Source: Streptomyces sp. NBC_01750 (lineage in GTDB: Bacteria; Actinomycetota; Actinomycetes; Streptomycetales; Streptomycetaceae). Taken from it: a stretch of 64,000 nt of DNA. The notes beneath the pieces were generated by a model that did no database searches, was not told where the DNA came from, and worked only from the letters and a program-made list of their open reading frames with translations. The stretch lies in contig NZ_CP109137.1 of assembly GCF_035918095.1 (NCBI RefSeq), positions 7,380,001 through 7,444,000 of the forward strand, in the 5' to 3' direction. Shown one piece after another: positions 9,850 to 18,612 of the stretch. Position numbers and translations under genes: made by a program. Position 1 is the stretch's first letter. Every line of letters begins with the position of its first letter.

Positions 9850-10149
9850 TGCCCATGTCTGTCTTTGTCCTGCGGTGGGAAAAAGTTGAAGTTCCCTGCC
9901 GCACAAGGGCTTTCCGTCCCGGATGAACCCGGATACGGTCCATGAGGTGTACAGGACATAGGTGGTCCCCGGTGTGACGGCGCACTCCGGATCCCACGGT
10001 GATCAGCCCGGTGCGCGGTGCAAGGCGCGCACCCCACCGAGACCGCGCACCCAGAGCGCGGACCGAGCGCGCTCCACCCGCAGCCTGCCCGGCGATTGAG
10101 GGCAGAGCACCGCCCCGCCCGTTCGACCGGCCACTCCCGGAGGACATTC
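9850..10149 (+). promoter_or_regulatory. Intergenic leader before the multidomain ThuA gene
   Basis: A gene-free stretch. It includes GAGGTGTACAGGACATAGG (about 9944-9962) with AGGTG repeated 15 bases apart, a candidate regulator site, and at about 10084-10100 CCCGGCGATTGAGG. The latter resembles a GC-rich sequence scattered between Streptomyces genes. No promoter was assigned with confidence. GGAGG at about 10138 serves the next start. Confidence 0.3.
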
Positions 10150-13100
10150 GTGCACAGGAAAAGGCTCAGAGCCCGCAAGGCGCTCGCACTCCTCACCGGC
10201 ACTCTTCTCGCCGTCACCTCGCTCGCCCTCACCGCGCCGCAGATCGCGGCCGCCGCCGACCCCGAACCGGCCGCGGCCGCGGCCGCGGAGGAATTCCAGC
10301 AGGTCACCCTCGCCAAGGGCGGTGAGGAGACAGGTGAGCCCATGTCGCTGGCCGTACTGCCCGACCGCAGCGTGCTGCACACCTCACGCAACGGCGAGCT
10401 GCGGATGACCGACAGCGCCGGCAACACCCGCGTCGTCGGCACCATCCCCGTCTACTCGCACGACGAGGAAGGTCTCCAGGGCGTCGGCCTCGACCCCAAG
10501 TTCAGCGAGAACCGCTTTGTCTACCTCTACTACGCACCGCCGCTGAACACCCCCGCGGGCGATGCCCCGAACACGGGCACACCTGCGGACTTCGCGAAGT
10601 TCGACGGTGTCAACCGTCTCTCGCGCTTTGTCCTCAAGGCCGACGGCACCCTCGACAACGCCAGCGAGAAGAAGGTCATCGACATCCCGGCGACCCGCGG
10701 CATCTGCTGCCACGTCGGCGGCGACATCGACTTCGACGCCCAGGGCAATCTGTATCTGTCGACCGGTGACGACTCCAACCCCTTCGCCTCCGACGGATAC
10801 ACGCCGATCGACGAGACGCCCGGCCGCAACCCGGCCTACGACGCCCGCCGCACCTCCGGCAACACCAACGACCTGCGCGGCAAGCTTCTGCGGATCAAGG
10901 TCAATGACGACGCGTCGTACTCCGTCCCCGACGGCAACCTCTTCGCGCCGGGGACGGACAAGACCCGGCCCGAGATCTATGCCATGGGCTTCCGCAACCC
11001 CTTCCGGTTCAGCGTCGACAAGAAGACCGGCATCGTCTACGTCGGTGACTACGGCCCCGACGCGGGCGCGGCCGACCCCGAGCGCGGACCGGCCGGACAG
11101 GTCGAGTTCGCGCGGGTGACCAAGCCGGGCAACTTCGGCTGGCCGTTCTGCACCGGCAAGAACGACCCGTACATCGACTACGACTTCGCCACCAAGACCT
11201 CGGGGGCGACTTTCGACTGCGCCGCGCCCAAGAACGAGTCGCCGTACAACACCGGCCTGGTCGACCTGCCGCCCGCGCAGCCGGCCTGGATTCCGTACGA
11301 CGGCGGCTCCGTGCCCGAGTTCGGCACCGGATCCGAGTCCCCGATGGGCGGACCCGTCTACCGTTACGACGCCGCCTCGACCTCCCCGGTGAAGTTTCCC
11401 CAGGCGTACGACGGCGACTTCTTCGCCGGTGAGTTCGGCCGGCGCTGGATCAAGCGCATCGAGCAGGGCGAGGACGGCGCGGTCCAGTCCATCAACCCCG
11501 TCCCGTGGACCGGCACCCAGATCATGGACATGGCCTTCGGCCCGGACGGTGCGCTGTATGTACTCGACTACGGCACCGCCTGGTTCGGCGGCGACGAGAA
11601 TTCCGGGCTCTACCGGATCGAGAACGCCACCGGCGGACGCTCCCCGGTCGCCGAGGCCGCCGCGAACAAGACCTCCGGCAAGGCGCCGCTCAAGGTCGCC
11701 TTCTCCTCCGCCGGCACCGGCGACGGTGACGGCGACACCCTCACCTACGCCTGGGACTTCGGCGACGGCGGCACGTCCACCGAGGCGAACCCCACATACA
11801 CGTACAAGAAGAACGGCACCTACACGGCCACGGTGACCGCCAAGGACCCCAGCGGCCGCACCGGTTCCGCCGGCGTCCATGTGGTCGTGGGCAACACCGC
11901 GCCCAACGTGACCCTGGAACTCCCTGCGGAGGGAGCCCTTTTCAGCTTCGGTGACGAGATTCCGTTCAAGGTGACGGTCACCGACCCCGAGGACGGGGCC
12001 ATCGACTGCGCCAAGGTGAAGGTGACCTACATCCTGGGTCACGACAGCCACGGCCATCCCATCACCTCCGCGGGCGGCTGCACCGGCACCATCAAGACCT
12101 CCGCCGACGGCGGCCACGACGCGGACGCCAATATCTTCGGAGTCTTCGACGCCGAGTACACCGACGGCGGTGGCGGCGGCCAGGCCGCGCTCACCAGCCA
12201 CGACCAGGCACAGTTGCAGCCGCGTCACCGGCAGGCCGAGCACTACAACAACTCCCTGGGCATCAAGGTCTACGACAAGGCGAGCGCCCACGGAGGCAGG
12301 ACGGTCGGCGACATCAACAACAACGACTGGATCTCCTTCAAGCCGTACAACCTGACAGGCTCCACCAAGCTCACCGCCCGGATCTCCTCCGGCGGCACCG
12401 GCGGCTTCCTCGAGGTGCGCACCGGATCGGCGAACGGTCAGATCCTCGGCTCGGCGCCCGTGCCCGTCACCGGCAGCTGGGAGACCTTCCAGGACATCGA
12501 CATACCCCTGCGGGCCGTCCCGAAGAAGACGACCGAACTGTTCCTGGTCTTCAAGGGCGGCGACGGGGCGCTCTACGACGTCGACGACTTCGAGCTCTCC
12601 AACAGCGCACCGGACAGGACCGCCAAGCGCGTCCTGGTCTTCTCCAAGACCGCCGGCTTCCGCCACGACTCCATACCGACCGGTATCGCCGCGCTGAAGG
12701 AACTCGGCAGGACCAGCAACATCACGGTCGACGCCACCGAGGAGGCAGCCCAGTTCACCACCGGCAACCTCGCCAGGTACGACGCCGTCGTGTTCCTCTC
12801 CACCACCGGTGATGTGCTGGGCGCCGACCAGCAGAAGGCGTTCGAGAACTACGTCTCCACCGGCGGCGGCTACATGGGTGTGCACGCCGCGGCCGACACC
12901 GAGTACGACTGGGCCTTCTACGGCGGGCTCGTCGGCGCCTACTTCGCCTCCCACCCGCAGATCCAGCCCGCCACCGTGCGGGTCGAGGACCACACCCATC
13001 CATCGACCGCGCACCTGGGCGACGCCTGGGAGCGCACCGACGAGTGGTACAACTACCGCACCAATCCCCGTACGCAGGCCCGCGTGCTGGCAACCCTGGA

Positions 13101-13845
13101 CGAGACCAGCTACCAGGGCGGCACCATGAAGGGCGACCACCCGATCGCCTGGTGCCAGACCTACCAGGGCGGCCGAGCCTTCTACACCGGCGGCGGCCAC
13201 ACCAAGGAGTCGTACGCCGAACCGGCCTTCCGCACACACCTGCTGGGCGGACTGCGCTACGCGGCAGGGCAGGTCAAGGCCGACTGCAAGCCGAAGACGG
13301 GATACCGGCCGATCTTCAACGGGAAGACACTGGAGGGCTGGAAGCAGGCCGGGCCCGGGAAGTTCGGTGTCGTCGACGGCGAACTGCGCTCCGAGGGCGG
13401 CATGGGCATGCTCTGGTACCAGGCCAAGGAGCTGAAGTCGTACTCGCTGAAGCTCGACTGGAAGATGGCGGGCGACGACAACTCCGGTGTCTTCGTCGGC
13501 TTCCCGGCCTCCGACGATCCCTGGTCAGCGGTGAACAACGGCTACGAGGTGCAGATCGACGCCACCGACGCGGCCGATCGCACCACCGGCGCCGTCTACG
13601 GCTTCAAGTCCGCCGACATCAAGGCCCGCGACCGCGTCCTGCGGCCCCCGGGCCAGTGGAACAGCTACGAGATCCGGGTTCAGGGTGAACGCCTGCAGAT
13701 CTTTCTCAACGGCGTGAAAGTCAACGACTTCACCAACACCGACCCGGTGCGCAGCCTGAAGGACGGCTACATCGGCATCCAGAACCACGGCGCCGACGAT
13801 CAGGTGTCCTTCCGCGACATCCAGCTCAGGGAGCTGCCCTCCTAG
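10150..13845 (+). CDS. Secreted multidomain protein: PQQ-dehydrogenase-like propeller, PKD, CBM6-like, ThuA, DUF1080
   Basis: A large exported protein of 1231 aa. A Sec signal peptide (RKRLRARKALALL..., cleavage near APQIAAAAD, about residue 33) is followed by a glucose/sorbosone-dehydrogenase-like beta-propeller (about 45-480), a PKD domain (about 500-575, YAWDFGDGG), a CBM6-like galactose-binding domain (about 665-815), a ThuA domain (about 825-1040, GGGYMGVHAAADTEYDW) and a C-terminal DUF1080/concanavalin-like domain (about 1050-1230, FNGKTLEGW). ThuA and DUF1080 are linked to 3-keto-glycoside metabolism, so the protein probably binds and oxidises or processes extracellular glycosides that feed the importer encoded upstream. 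I chose GTG 10150 because GGAGG sits 8 bases before it and the signal peptide starts there. Confidence 0.9.
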   Translation: MHRKRLRARKALALLTGTLLAVTSLALTAPQIAAAADPEPAAAAAAEEFQQVTLAKGGEETGEPMSLAVLPDRSVLHTSRNGELRMTDSAGNTRVVGTIPVYSHDEEGLQGVGLDPKFSENRFVYLYYAPPLNTPAGDAPNTGTPADFAKFDGVNRLSRFVLKADGTLDNASEKKVIDIPATRGICCHVGGDIDFDAQGNLYLSTGDDSNPFASDGYTPIDETPGRNPAYDARRTSGNTNDLRGKLLRIKVNDDASYSVPDGNLFAPGTDKTRPEIYAMGFRNPFRFSVDKKTGIVYVGDYGPDAGAADPERGPAGQVEFARVTKPGNFGWPFCTGKNDPYIDYDFATKTSGATFDCAAPKNESPYNTGLVDLPPAQPAWIPYDGGSVPEFGTGSESPMGGPVYRYDAASTSPVKFPQAYDGDFFAGEFGRRWIKRIEQGEDGAVQSINPVPWTGTQIMDMAFGPDGALYVLDYGTAWFGGDENSGLYRIENATGGRSPVAEAAANKTSGKAPLKVAFSSAGTGDGDGDTLTYAWDFGDGGTSTEANPTYTYKKNGTYTATVTAKDPSGRTGSAGVHVVVGNTAPNVTLELPAEGALFSFGDEIPFKVTVTDPEDGAIDCAKVKVTYILGHDSHGHPITSAGGCTGTIKTSADGGHDADANIFGVFDAEYTDGGGGGQAALTSHDQAQLQPRHRQAEHYNNSLGIKVYDKASAHGGRTVGDINNNDWISFKPYNLTGSTKLTARISSGGTGGFLEVRTGSANGQILGSAPVPVTGSWETFQDIDIPLRAVPKKTTELFLVFKGGDGALYDVDDFELSNSAPDRTAKRVLVFSKTAGFRHDSIPTGIAALKELGRTSNITVDATEEAAQFTTGNLARYDAVVFLSTTGDVLGADQQKAFENYVSTGGGYMGVHAAADTEYDWAFYGGLVGAYFASHPQIQPATVRVEDHTHPSTAHLGDAWERTDEWYNYRTNPRTQARVLATLDETSYQGGTMKGDHPIAWCQTYQGGRAFYTGGGHTKESYAEPAFRTHLLGGLRYAAGQVKADCKPKTGYRPIFNGKTLEGWKQAGPGKFGVVDGELRSEGGMGMLWYQAKELKSYSLKLDWKMAGDDNSGVFVGFPASDDPWSAVNNGYEVQIDATDAADRTTGAVYGFKSADIKARDRVLRPPGQWNSYEIRVQGERLQIFLNGVKVNDFTNTDPVRSLKDGYIGIQNHGADDQVSFRDIQLRELPS

Positions 13846-13864
13846 GCGCATCCCGTCAGACGGC

Positions 13865-13898
13865 GGCGGGCGGGGAGGCGCCGTACCCCCCGCCCGCC
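13865..13898 (+). terminator. Hairpin between the ThuA protein gene and the ebo-type cluster
   Basis: An 11-bp stem, GGCGGGCGGGG / CCCCGCCCGCC, around a 12-base loop, immediately after the stop of the multidomain gene. It probably acts as a partial terminator before the next gene cluster. Confidence 0.55.
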
Positions 13899-13930
13899 GT
13901 CCACCACACCGAATGGCAGGAAGGCAGCCC

Positions 13931-15055
13931 GTGTCCGCTGAAACAAGTGGCAGTGTTGGAGTCTGGTTCGTCGGAGCACGAGGCTCCGTCGCCACCACCG
14001 CGGTGGCAGGATGCGCGGCCGTCACCGCCGGGCTGCACCCGCCGACCGGGATGGTGACCGAAACCCCGCCCTTCGCCGGGGCCAGGCTGCCCGCCCTGTC
14101 CTCGCTCGTCTTCGGCGGACACGACACCGCCCACTGTCCGCTGCCCAAGCGGGCCGAGGAACTGACCGCGGCGGGCGTGCTGCCGCACGGCCTCGCGGCA
14201 GCGGTACGCGGTGAACTGACCGCAGTCGACCAGGAGATACGAACGGGTGGACCGCAGTCGTCCGGCGACACCCGGACCGACGAGGAGCTCATCGGCGCCT
14301 TCACCGCGGACCTGACCGACTTCCGGGAGCGGCAGGGGCTGGCCCGGGTCGTCGTCGTCAATGTCTCCTCCACCGAACCGCAGCCCGCGCCGGACGCGGT
14401 ACGGCTGCCGCCCAGCTCCCTCTACGCGGCCGCCGCGCTCGGGGCCGGCTGCCCCTATGTCAACTTCACCCCCTCCACCGGGCTGCGCACCGCGGCCCTC
14501 ACCGACGCCGTCGTGGCCAGTGGACTTCCCCACGCGGGCCGCGACGGCAAGACAGGCCAGACGCTGCTCCGTTCCGTGCTCGCCCCGATGTTTGTGCAAC
14601 GCGCCCTGTCCGTACGGGCCTGGTCGGGCACGAACCTGCTGGGCGGCGGGGACGGAGCGGCGCTGGCCGACCCGGGCGCGGCGGCCGCGAAGAACGCCGG
14701 CAAGGAGCGCGTACTCTCCGACACGCTGGGCCACGCCCCCGAGGGCGAGGTCCATATCGACGACGTGCCGGCGCTCGGCGACTGGAAGACCGCGTGGGAC
14801 CACATCGCCTTCGAAGGTTTCCTGGGCTCGCGGATGATCCTCCAGACCATCTGGCAGGGCTGCGACTCGGCGCTCGCGGCCCCGCTGGTCCTGGACCTGG
14901 TAAGGCTGGTGGCCCGCGCCCATGAGGCGGGCATCTCGGGTCCGCTCCCCGAACTGGGCTTCTACTTCAAGGACCCGGACGGCGGCCCGGCGGGCCTGTC
15001 CCAACAGTTCGAGGCACTGCTGTCGTTCGCCGACCGGCTGCGGGAGGCCCGGTGA
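13931..15055 (+). CDS. Inositol-3-phosphate-synthase-family protein in ebo-type cluster
   Basis: A 374-aa protein of the myo-inositol-1-phosphate synthase family. The NAD-binding N-terminus is VWFVGARGSVATTAV; other landmarks are VVVNVSSTEP, YVNFTPSTG and GRDGKTGQTLLRSVL. It would cyclise a hexose phosphate or act on a related cyclitol. GTG 13931 is chosen over ATG 13913 because AGGAAGG sits 6 bases before it. The stop overlaps the UbiA gene's start (GTGA). In other bacteria the ebo cluster has a dehydroquinate-synthase-like cyclase (EboD), and none is visible here. This gene is a reasonable functional stand-in, which is an inference. Confidence 0.85.
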   Translation: MSAETSGSVGVWFVGARGSVATTAVAGCAAVTAGLHPPTGMVTETPPFAGARLPALSSLVFGGHDTAHCPLPKRAEELTAAGVLPHGLAAAVRGELTAVDQEIRTGGPQSSGDTRTDEELIGAFTADLTDFRERQGLARVVVVNVSSTEPQPAPDAVRLPPSSLYAAAALGAGCPYVNFTPSTGLRTAALTDAVVASGLPHAGRDGKTGQTLLRSVLAPMFVQRALSVRAWSGTNLLGGGDGAALADPGAAAAKNAGKERVLSDTLGHAPEGEVHIDDVPALGDWKTAWDHIAFEGFLGSRMILQTIWQGCDSALAAPLVLDLVRLVARAHEAGISGPLPELGFYFKDPDGGPAGLSQQFEALLSFADRLREAR

Positions 15056-16254
15056 CGGGATTCCTCTCGATGCGCTTCCCGCGGGGCTCGGCGACGGAGC
15101 CCCTCCCCAGCCGCGAGCCGCTGCGCCGGACTCCGCCCGCAGGTCGCGGTTACCGGCGGACTCCCGGGCGGGACGGGTCCGGCGCGATGCGGGCCTGGGC
15201 GGAACTTCTCCGCGTCTCCGCACTGTTCACGGTCCCGGGCGACGCGCTGGCCGGCGCGGCCGCTCTCGGCATCCGCCCCAACCGCGGCACGGCTCTCGCG
15301 GTGGGAGCCTCGCTGTGCCTCTACGAGGCGGGCATGGCCCTCAACGACTGGGCGGACCGCGAAGAGGACACGGTGGACCGCCCGCACCGGCCCATCCCCT
15401 CGGGACGCATCACCCCGGCGGCGGCGCTCACGGCGGCCGGCGCGCTGACGGCGGCCGGCCTGGCGCTTGCGTCCCGCGCGGGGTGCCCCGCCTTGGCGGT
15501 GGCGACAGCGTTGTCGGCGACGGTCTGGTCGTACGACCTCCACTTCAAGCACACGGCAGGCGGCCCGGCGGCGATGGCTGCGGCGAGGGGGCTGGACCTG
15601 GTGCTGGGTGCGGTGGCGACGGGCGCGGCGCCGCGTGGTGCGCGTGGTGCTCGTGGTGCGGCCCTCGTCGCGCTGCCGTCCGCCGCCGTGCTCGCGGGAC
15701 ACACCTACGCCGTCACCGCCGTATCGCGCCACGAGGCGCAGGGCGGCTCAACGGCCGTACCCCTCGCCGCACTTGCGGCGAATCTGGGGCTCGGCGCCCT
15801 CGTGTCCCGCGTCCAGCGAGTCTCAGTCCTCGCGCCGCGAGGAGCGCCCGCCGGGCGGCCTGGCCCCCAGCTGCCCGTCCCGGGCCCGGGGTCCGGGGGC
15901 CTGCCCCCAACGCGGCGGAGCCGTATATCGATACAGCCCGCAAGGGGCGGGTCAGGGGAAAGCACCTCGCGGTCATCCCGGCCCCCCGCACTCATGGACC
16001 CCCTCACCCCCACCCGCGTCCTGGCCACCGCGCTTGCCGCCGCCTACATCCGCACCGCCGCCAAACCCCTCCTCCACGCGGCCCTGAACCCGTCCCCACA
16101 GCTCACCCAGCGCGCCGTCGGTGGCGGAATCCGGGCCGTGATCCCGCTCCAGGCCGCCCTCGCAGCCCGCACCGGCGCGGGGGCGACCGCCCTCGCGCTC
16201 ATGGGACTCGTACCGCTCGCCCGCAAGCTCGCACGGAAGGTGAGCCCGACATGA
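15052..16254 (+). CDS. eboC: UbiA-family prenyltransferase, EboC-like
   Basis: An integral-membrane UbiA-type prenyltransferase of 400 aa, expected to attach a polyprenyl or phytyl chain to a small polar acceptor. The first Asp-rich motif is clear: LNDWADREEDTVDRPHRP (about residues 101-118). A second polar site is at WSYDLHFKHT. The protein is about 100 aa longer than typical. The first 45 residues are probably untranslated or spurious (ATG 15187, MRAWAELLRV, is an alternative start). About 50 residues near 262-312 are low-complexity and interrupt a region between membrane helices (see repeat). Start and stop overlap both neighbours, so coupling is tight. Confidence 0.82.
   Translation: MTGFLSMRFPRGSATEPLPSREPLRRTPPAGRGYRRTPGRDGSGAMRAWAELLRVSALFTVPGDALAGAAALGIRPNRGTALAVGASLCLYEAGMALNDWADREEDTVDRPHRPIPSGRITPAAALTAAGALTAAGLALASRAGCPALAVATALSATVWSYDLHFKHTAGGPAAMAAARGLDLVLGAVATGAAPRGARGARGAALVALPSAAVLAGHTYAVTAVSRHEAQGGSTAVPLAALAANLGLGALVSRVQRVSVLAPRGAPAGRPGPQLPVPGPGSGGLPPTRRSRISIQPARGGSGESTSRSSRPPALMDPLTPTRVLATALAAAYIRTAAKPLLHAALNPSPQLTQRAVGGGIRAVIPLQAALAARTGAGATALALMGLVPLARKLARKVSPT
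15836..15990 (+). repeat. GC-rich palindromic intergenic-type repeat embedded in eboC
   Basis: This stretch contains nested inverted repeats (CCCGGGCCCGGGG, CCCGCAAGGGGCGGG) and the segment GGAGCCGTATATCGATACAG. I recall this as resembling a sequence usually found between Streptomyces genes. Here it is translated in frame within the UbiA gene as Pro/Gly/Arg/Ser-rich residues, with codon use unlike its flanks. Identification as a dispersed repeat is from memory and needs a search. Confidence 0.45.
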
Positions 16255-17132
16255 GCCCCGACACCAGACACACCGATCTGCGCCTCGGCTACGGCACCAA
16301 CGGTCTCACCGACCTCCGCCTCGACGATGCCCTCGCGCTCCTCGCCGACCTCGGCTACGACGGCGTCGGACTGACCCTCGACCATATGCACCTCGACCCG
16401 CTCGCCCCCGGCCTCGCCGCCCGCACCCGCCATGTGGCCAGGAAACTTGGCGAGTCGGGCCTCGGCGTCACCATCGAGACCGGCGCCCGCTATGTCCTCG
16501 ACCCCCGCCGCAAACACGGGCCTTCGCTCCTCGACCCCGAGCCCGAAGGCCGCGCCGCCCGCACCACATTGCTGATCACCGCCGTGCGGGTCGCCGCCGA
16601 CCTCGGCGCCCACGCCGTGCACTGCTTCAGCGGCATCACCCCCGCGGACACCCCCACCGATACCGCATGGCAGCGGCTGGAAGGGGCTCTCGCCCCCGTC
16701 CTCGACGCCGCGGCGGACGCCGGCATCCCGCTCGCCGTCGAGCCCGAGCCCGGTCACCTTCTCGCCACGCTCGCCGACTTCCACCACCTCCGCGGCCTCC
16801 TCGGCGACCCCGACCCCCTCGGGCTCACCCTTGACATCGGTCACTGCCAGTGCCTGGAACCCGGCGCACCCGCGGACTGCGTCCGCAATGCCGCGCCCTG
16901 GCTGCGGCACGTCCAGATCGAGGACATGCGCCGCGGCGTCCATGAACACCTTCCGTTCGGAGACGGGGAGATCGACTTCCCGCCTGTCCTGGAAGCCCTC
17001 GCCGCCACCGGCTACCAGGGCCTCACCGTTGTCGAGCTGCCCCGTCACTCACACGCGGGGCCCGAACTCGCCCGCGACTCCATCGAGTTCCTCCGCTCAC
17101 AGGTCCTGCCGAAGGGAGCACCGGAATGGTGA
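16251..17132 (+). CDS. Sugar phosphate isomerase/epimerase of the ebo-type cluster
   Basis: A 293-aa xylose-isomerase-like TIM barrel. Landmarks are LGYGTNGLTDLRLDDAL at the N-terminus, AVEPEPGH, LTLDIGHCQC, HVQIEDMRRGVHEHLPFG and VVELPRHSH, giving the metal-binding E/D/H/E set. The ATG overlaps the UbiA stop (ATGA), and the stop overlaps the EboA gene's start by 7 bases. It is probably a cyclitol or keto-sugar isomerase in the same pathway. The exact substrate is unknown. Confidence 0.88.
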   Translation: MSPDTRHTDLRLGYGTNGLTDLRLDDALALLADLGYDGVGLTLDHMHLDPLAPGLAARTRHVARKLGESGLGVTIETGARYVLDPRRKHGPSLLDPEPEGRAARTTLLITAVRVAADLGAHAVHCFSGITPADTPTDTAWQRLEGALAPVLDAAADAGIPLAVEPEPGHLLATLADFHHLRGLLGDPDPLGLTLDIGHCQCLEPGAPADCVRNAAPWLRHVQIEDMRRGVHEHLPFGDGEIDFPPVLEALAATGYQGLTVVELPRHSHAGPELARDSIEFLRSQVLPKGAPEW

Positions 17133-17752
17133 CGCCGAGCCGCAAGGAACTCGACGCCCAGCTCGACGGAGCCGCCCGCACCTGGCTCTCCGACGCACTC
17201 GCCGAGGCCGCCCGGGCCGCCCTTGCGCCGCCGGTCGCCCCCTCCCCGTACGCCGCACACACCTGGGAGCTCCGGTTCGCCGCCGCCGGCCGGCACTGCG
17301 GCCAGGACCGGGCCGACGCCGTACGCACCCTGCTTCTCATCGAGGCCCGCGCCGACCTGGACACCCTCACCCGCCTCTACCGGCAGGGCACCGCCGCCGA
17401 ACGCCGCGCGGTGATCCTCGCCCTGCACCACCTGGTCGTGGGCCCCGAAGTCCTGCCGCTCGTCGAGGACGCCCTGCGCACCAACGATCCCCGGCTGGTG
17501 GCGGCGGCCGTCGGACCGTACGCCGCCGCTCACCTCGATCCGCACTCCTGGCGGCACGCTGTCCTCAAGTGCCTGTTCACCGGCGTGCCCGTGGACGCCG
17601 TCGCAGGCCTGAGCAGCCGCGCCGCGGGCGACGGCGAGCTGGCCAGGATGCTGGCCGACTACGCCGCCGAGCGCACCGCCGCCGGCCGCGACGTGCCTCC
17701 CGACCTCAATCGCGTGCTGACCCTGACCGGCGAGCAGTCCGAGGAGTCCTGA
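17126..17752 (+). CDS. eboA: EboA-domain protein
   Basis: A 208-aa alpha-helical protein matching the EboA family: an N-terminal helix ELDAQLDGAARTWLSDAL, central DRADAVRTLLLIEA and LHHLVVGPEVLPLVEDALRTND, and a C-terminal HSWRHAVLKCLFTGVPV. EboA has no known enzymatic activity. In cyanobacteria the ebo genes are needed to get a scytonemin precursor to the periplasm, and in pseudomonads (edb) for a nematode-repelling product. The gene sits between the TIM barrel and the TatD hydrolase with overlapping ends, which fixes the identity of the cluster. Confidence 0.85.
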   Translation: MVTPSRKELDAQLDGAARTWLSDALAEAARAALAPPVAPSPYAAHTWELRFAAAGRHCGQDRADAVRTLLLIEARADLDTLTRLYRQGTAAERRAVILALHHLVVGPEVLPLVEDALRTNDPRLVAAAVGPYAAAHLDPHSWRHAVLKCLFTGVPVDAVAGLSSRAAGDGELARMLADYAAERTAAGRDVPPDLNRVLTLTGEQSEES

Positions 17753-18600
17753 TGCGCATCTTCGACCCCCACATCCATATGACCTCCCGCACCACCGACG
17801 ACTACCAGGCGATGTACGCCGCCGGTGTCCGCGCCCTCGTCGAACCGTCCTTCTGGCTCGGTCAGCCCCGCACCTCGCCTGCCAGCTTCTTCGACTACTT
17901 CGACGCCCTGTTGGGCTGGGAGCCCTTCCGAGCCGCCCAGTACGGCATCGCCCACCACTGCACGCTCGCGCTCAACCCCAAAGAGGCCAACGACCCCCGC
18001 TGCACACCCGTCCTCGATGCCCTGCCCCGCTATCTCGTCAAGGATTCCGTCGTCGCGGTCGGCGAGATCGGCTACGACTCGATGACCCCCGCCGAGGACA
18101 TCGCGCTGGCCGCCCAGCTCCAGCTCGCCGCCGACCACGGACTGCCCGCCCTGGTCCACACCCCGCACCGGGACAAGCTCGCCGGACTGCACCGCACCGT
18201 CGACGTCATCGGCGAATCGAACCTGCCCACGGAACGCGTCCTGCTCGACCACCTCAATGAGACGACCGTAAAGCACGCCACTGACAGCGGCTGCTGGCTC
18301 GGCTTCTCCATCTACCCCGACACCAAGATGGACGAGGACCGGATGGTCACGGTTCTCAAGGCGTACGGAACGGAGAAGGTCCTGGTCAACTCGGCCGCGG
18401 ACTGGGGCAAGAGCGATCCGCTCAAGACCCGCAAGGTCGGCGAAGCGATGCTCGCCGCCGGTTTCACCGAGGACGACGTCGACCAGGTTCTGTGGCGCAA
18501 CCCCGTCGCCTTCTACGGCCTCAGCGGCCGCCTCCAGCTCGACATCCCGGGACCGCGGACCCTGCACGAGGGCAACTCCATACTCCGCGGCGGGGAATGA
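17752..18600 (+). CDS. eboB: TatD-family metal-dependent hydrolase, EboB-like
   Basis: A 282-aa amidohydrolase-fold protein. Metal ligands are visible as DPHIHM (residues 5-10), VGEIGYD (about 101-107), HTPH (about 136-139), LLDHLNE and SAADWG. The first base of its ATG falls on the last base of the EboA stop codon. TatD proteins are nucleases or hydrolases, but in ebo clusters this member is thought to act in metabolite processing. Its length fits the family. Confidence 0.87.
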   Translation: MRIFDPHIHMTSRTTDDYQAMYAAGVRALVEPSFWLGQPRTSPASFFDYFDALLGWEPFRAAQYGIAHHCTLALNPKEANDPRCTPVLDALPRYLVKDSVVAVGEIGYDSMTPAEDIALAAQLQLAADHGLPALVHTPHRDKLAGLHRTVDVIGESNLPTERVLLDHLNETTVKHATDSGCWLGFSIYPDTKMDEDRMVTVLKAYGTEKVLVNSAADWGKSDPLKTRKVGEAMLAAGFTEDDVDQVLWRNPVAFYGLSGRLQLDIPGPRTLHEGNSILRGGE

Positions 18601-18612
18601 GGAGGCAGACAC

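Noticed and set aside
10384..13239. 951-aa open frame on the minus strand
   Set aside because: It is antisense to the multidomain secreted protein, and its Gly/Val/Arg-rich translation is typical of shadow frames in high-GC DNA.
14922..16250. In-frame upstream extension of the ebo TIM-barrel gene
   Set aside because: It runs through the synthase and UbiA genes in the wrong frame; the ATG overlapping the UbiA stop is the natural start.
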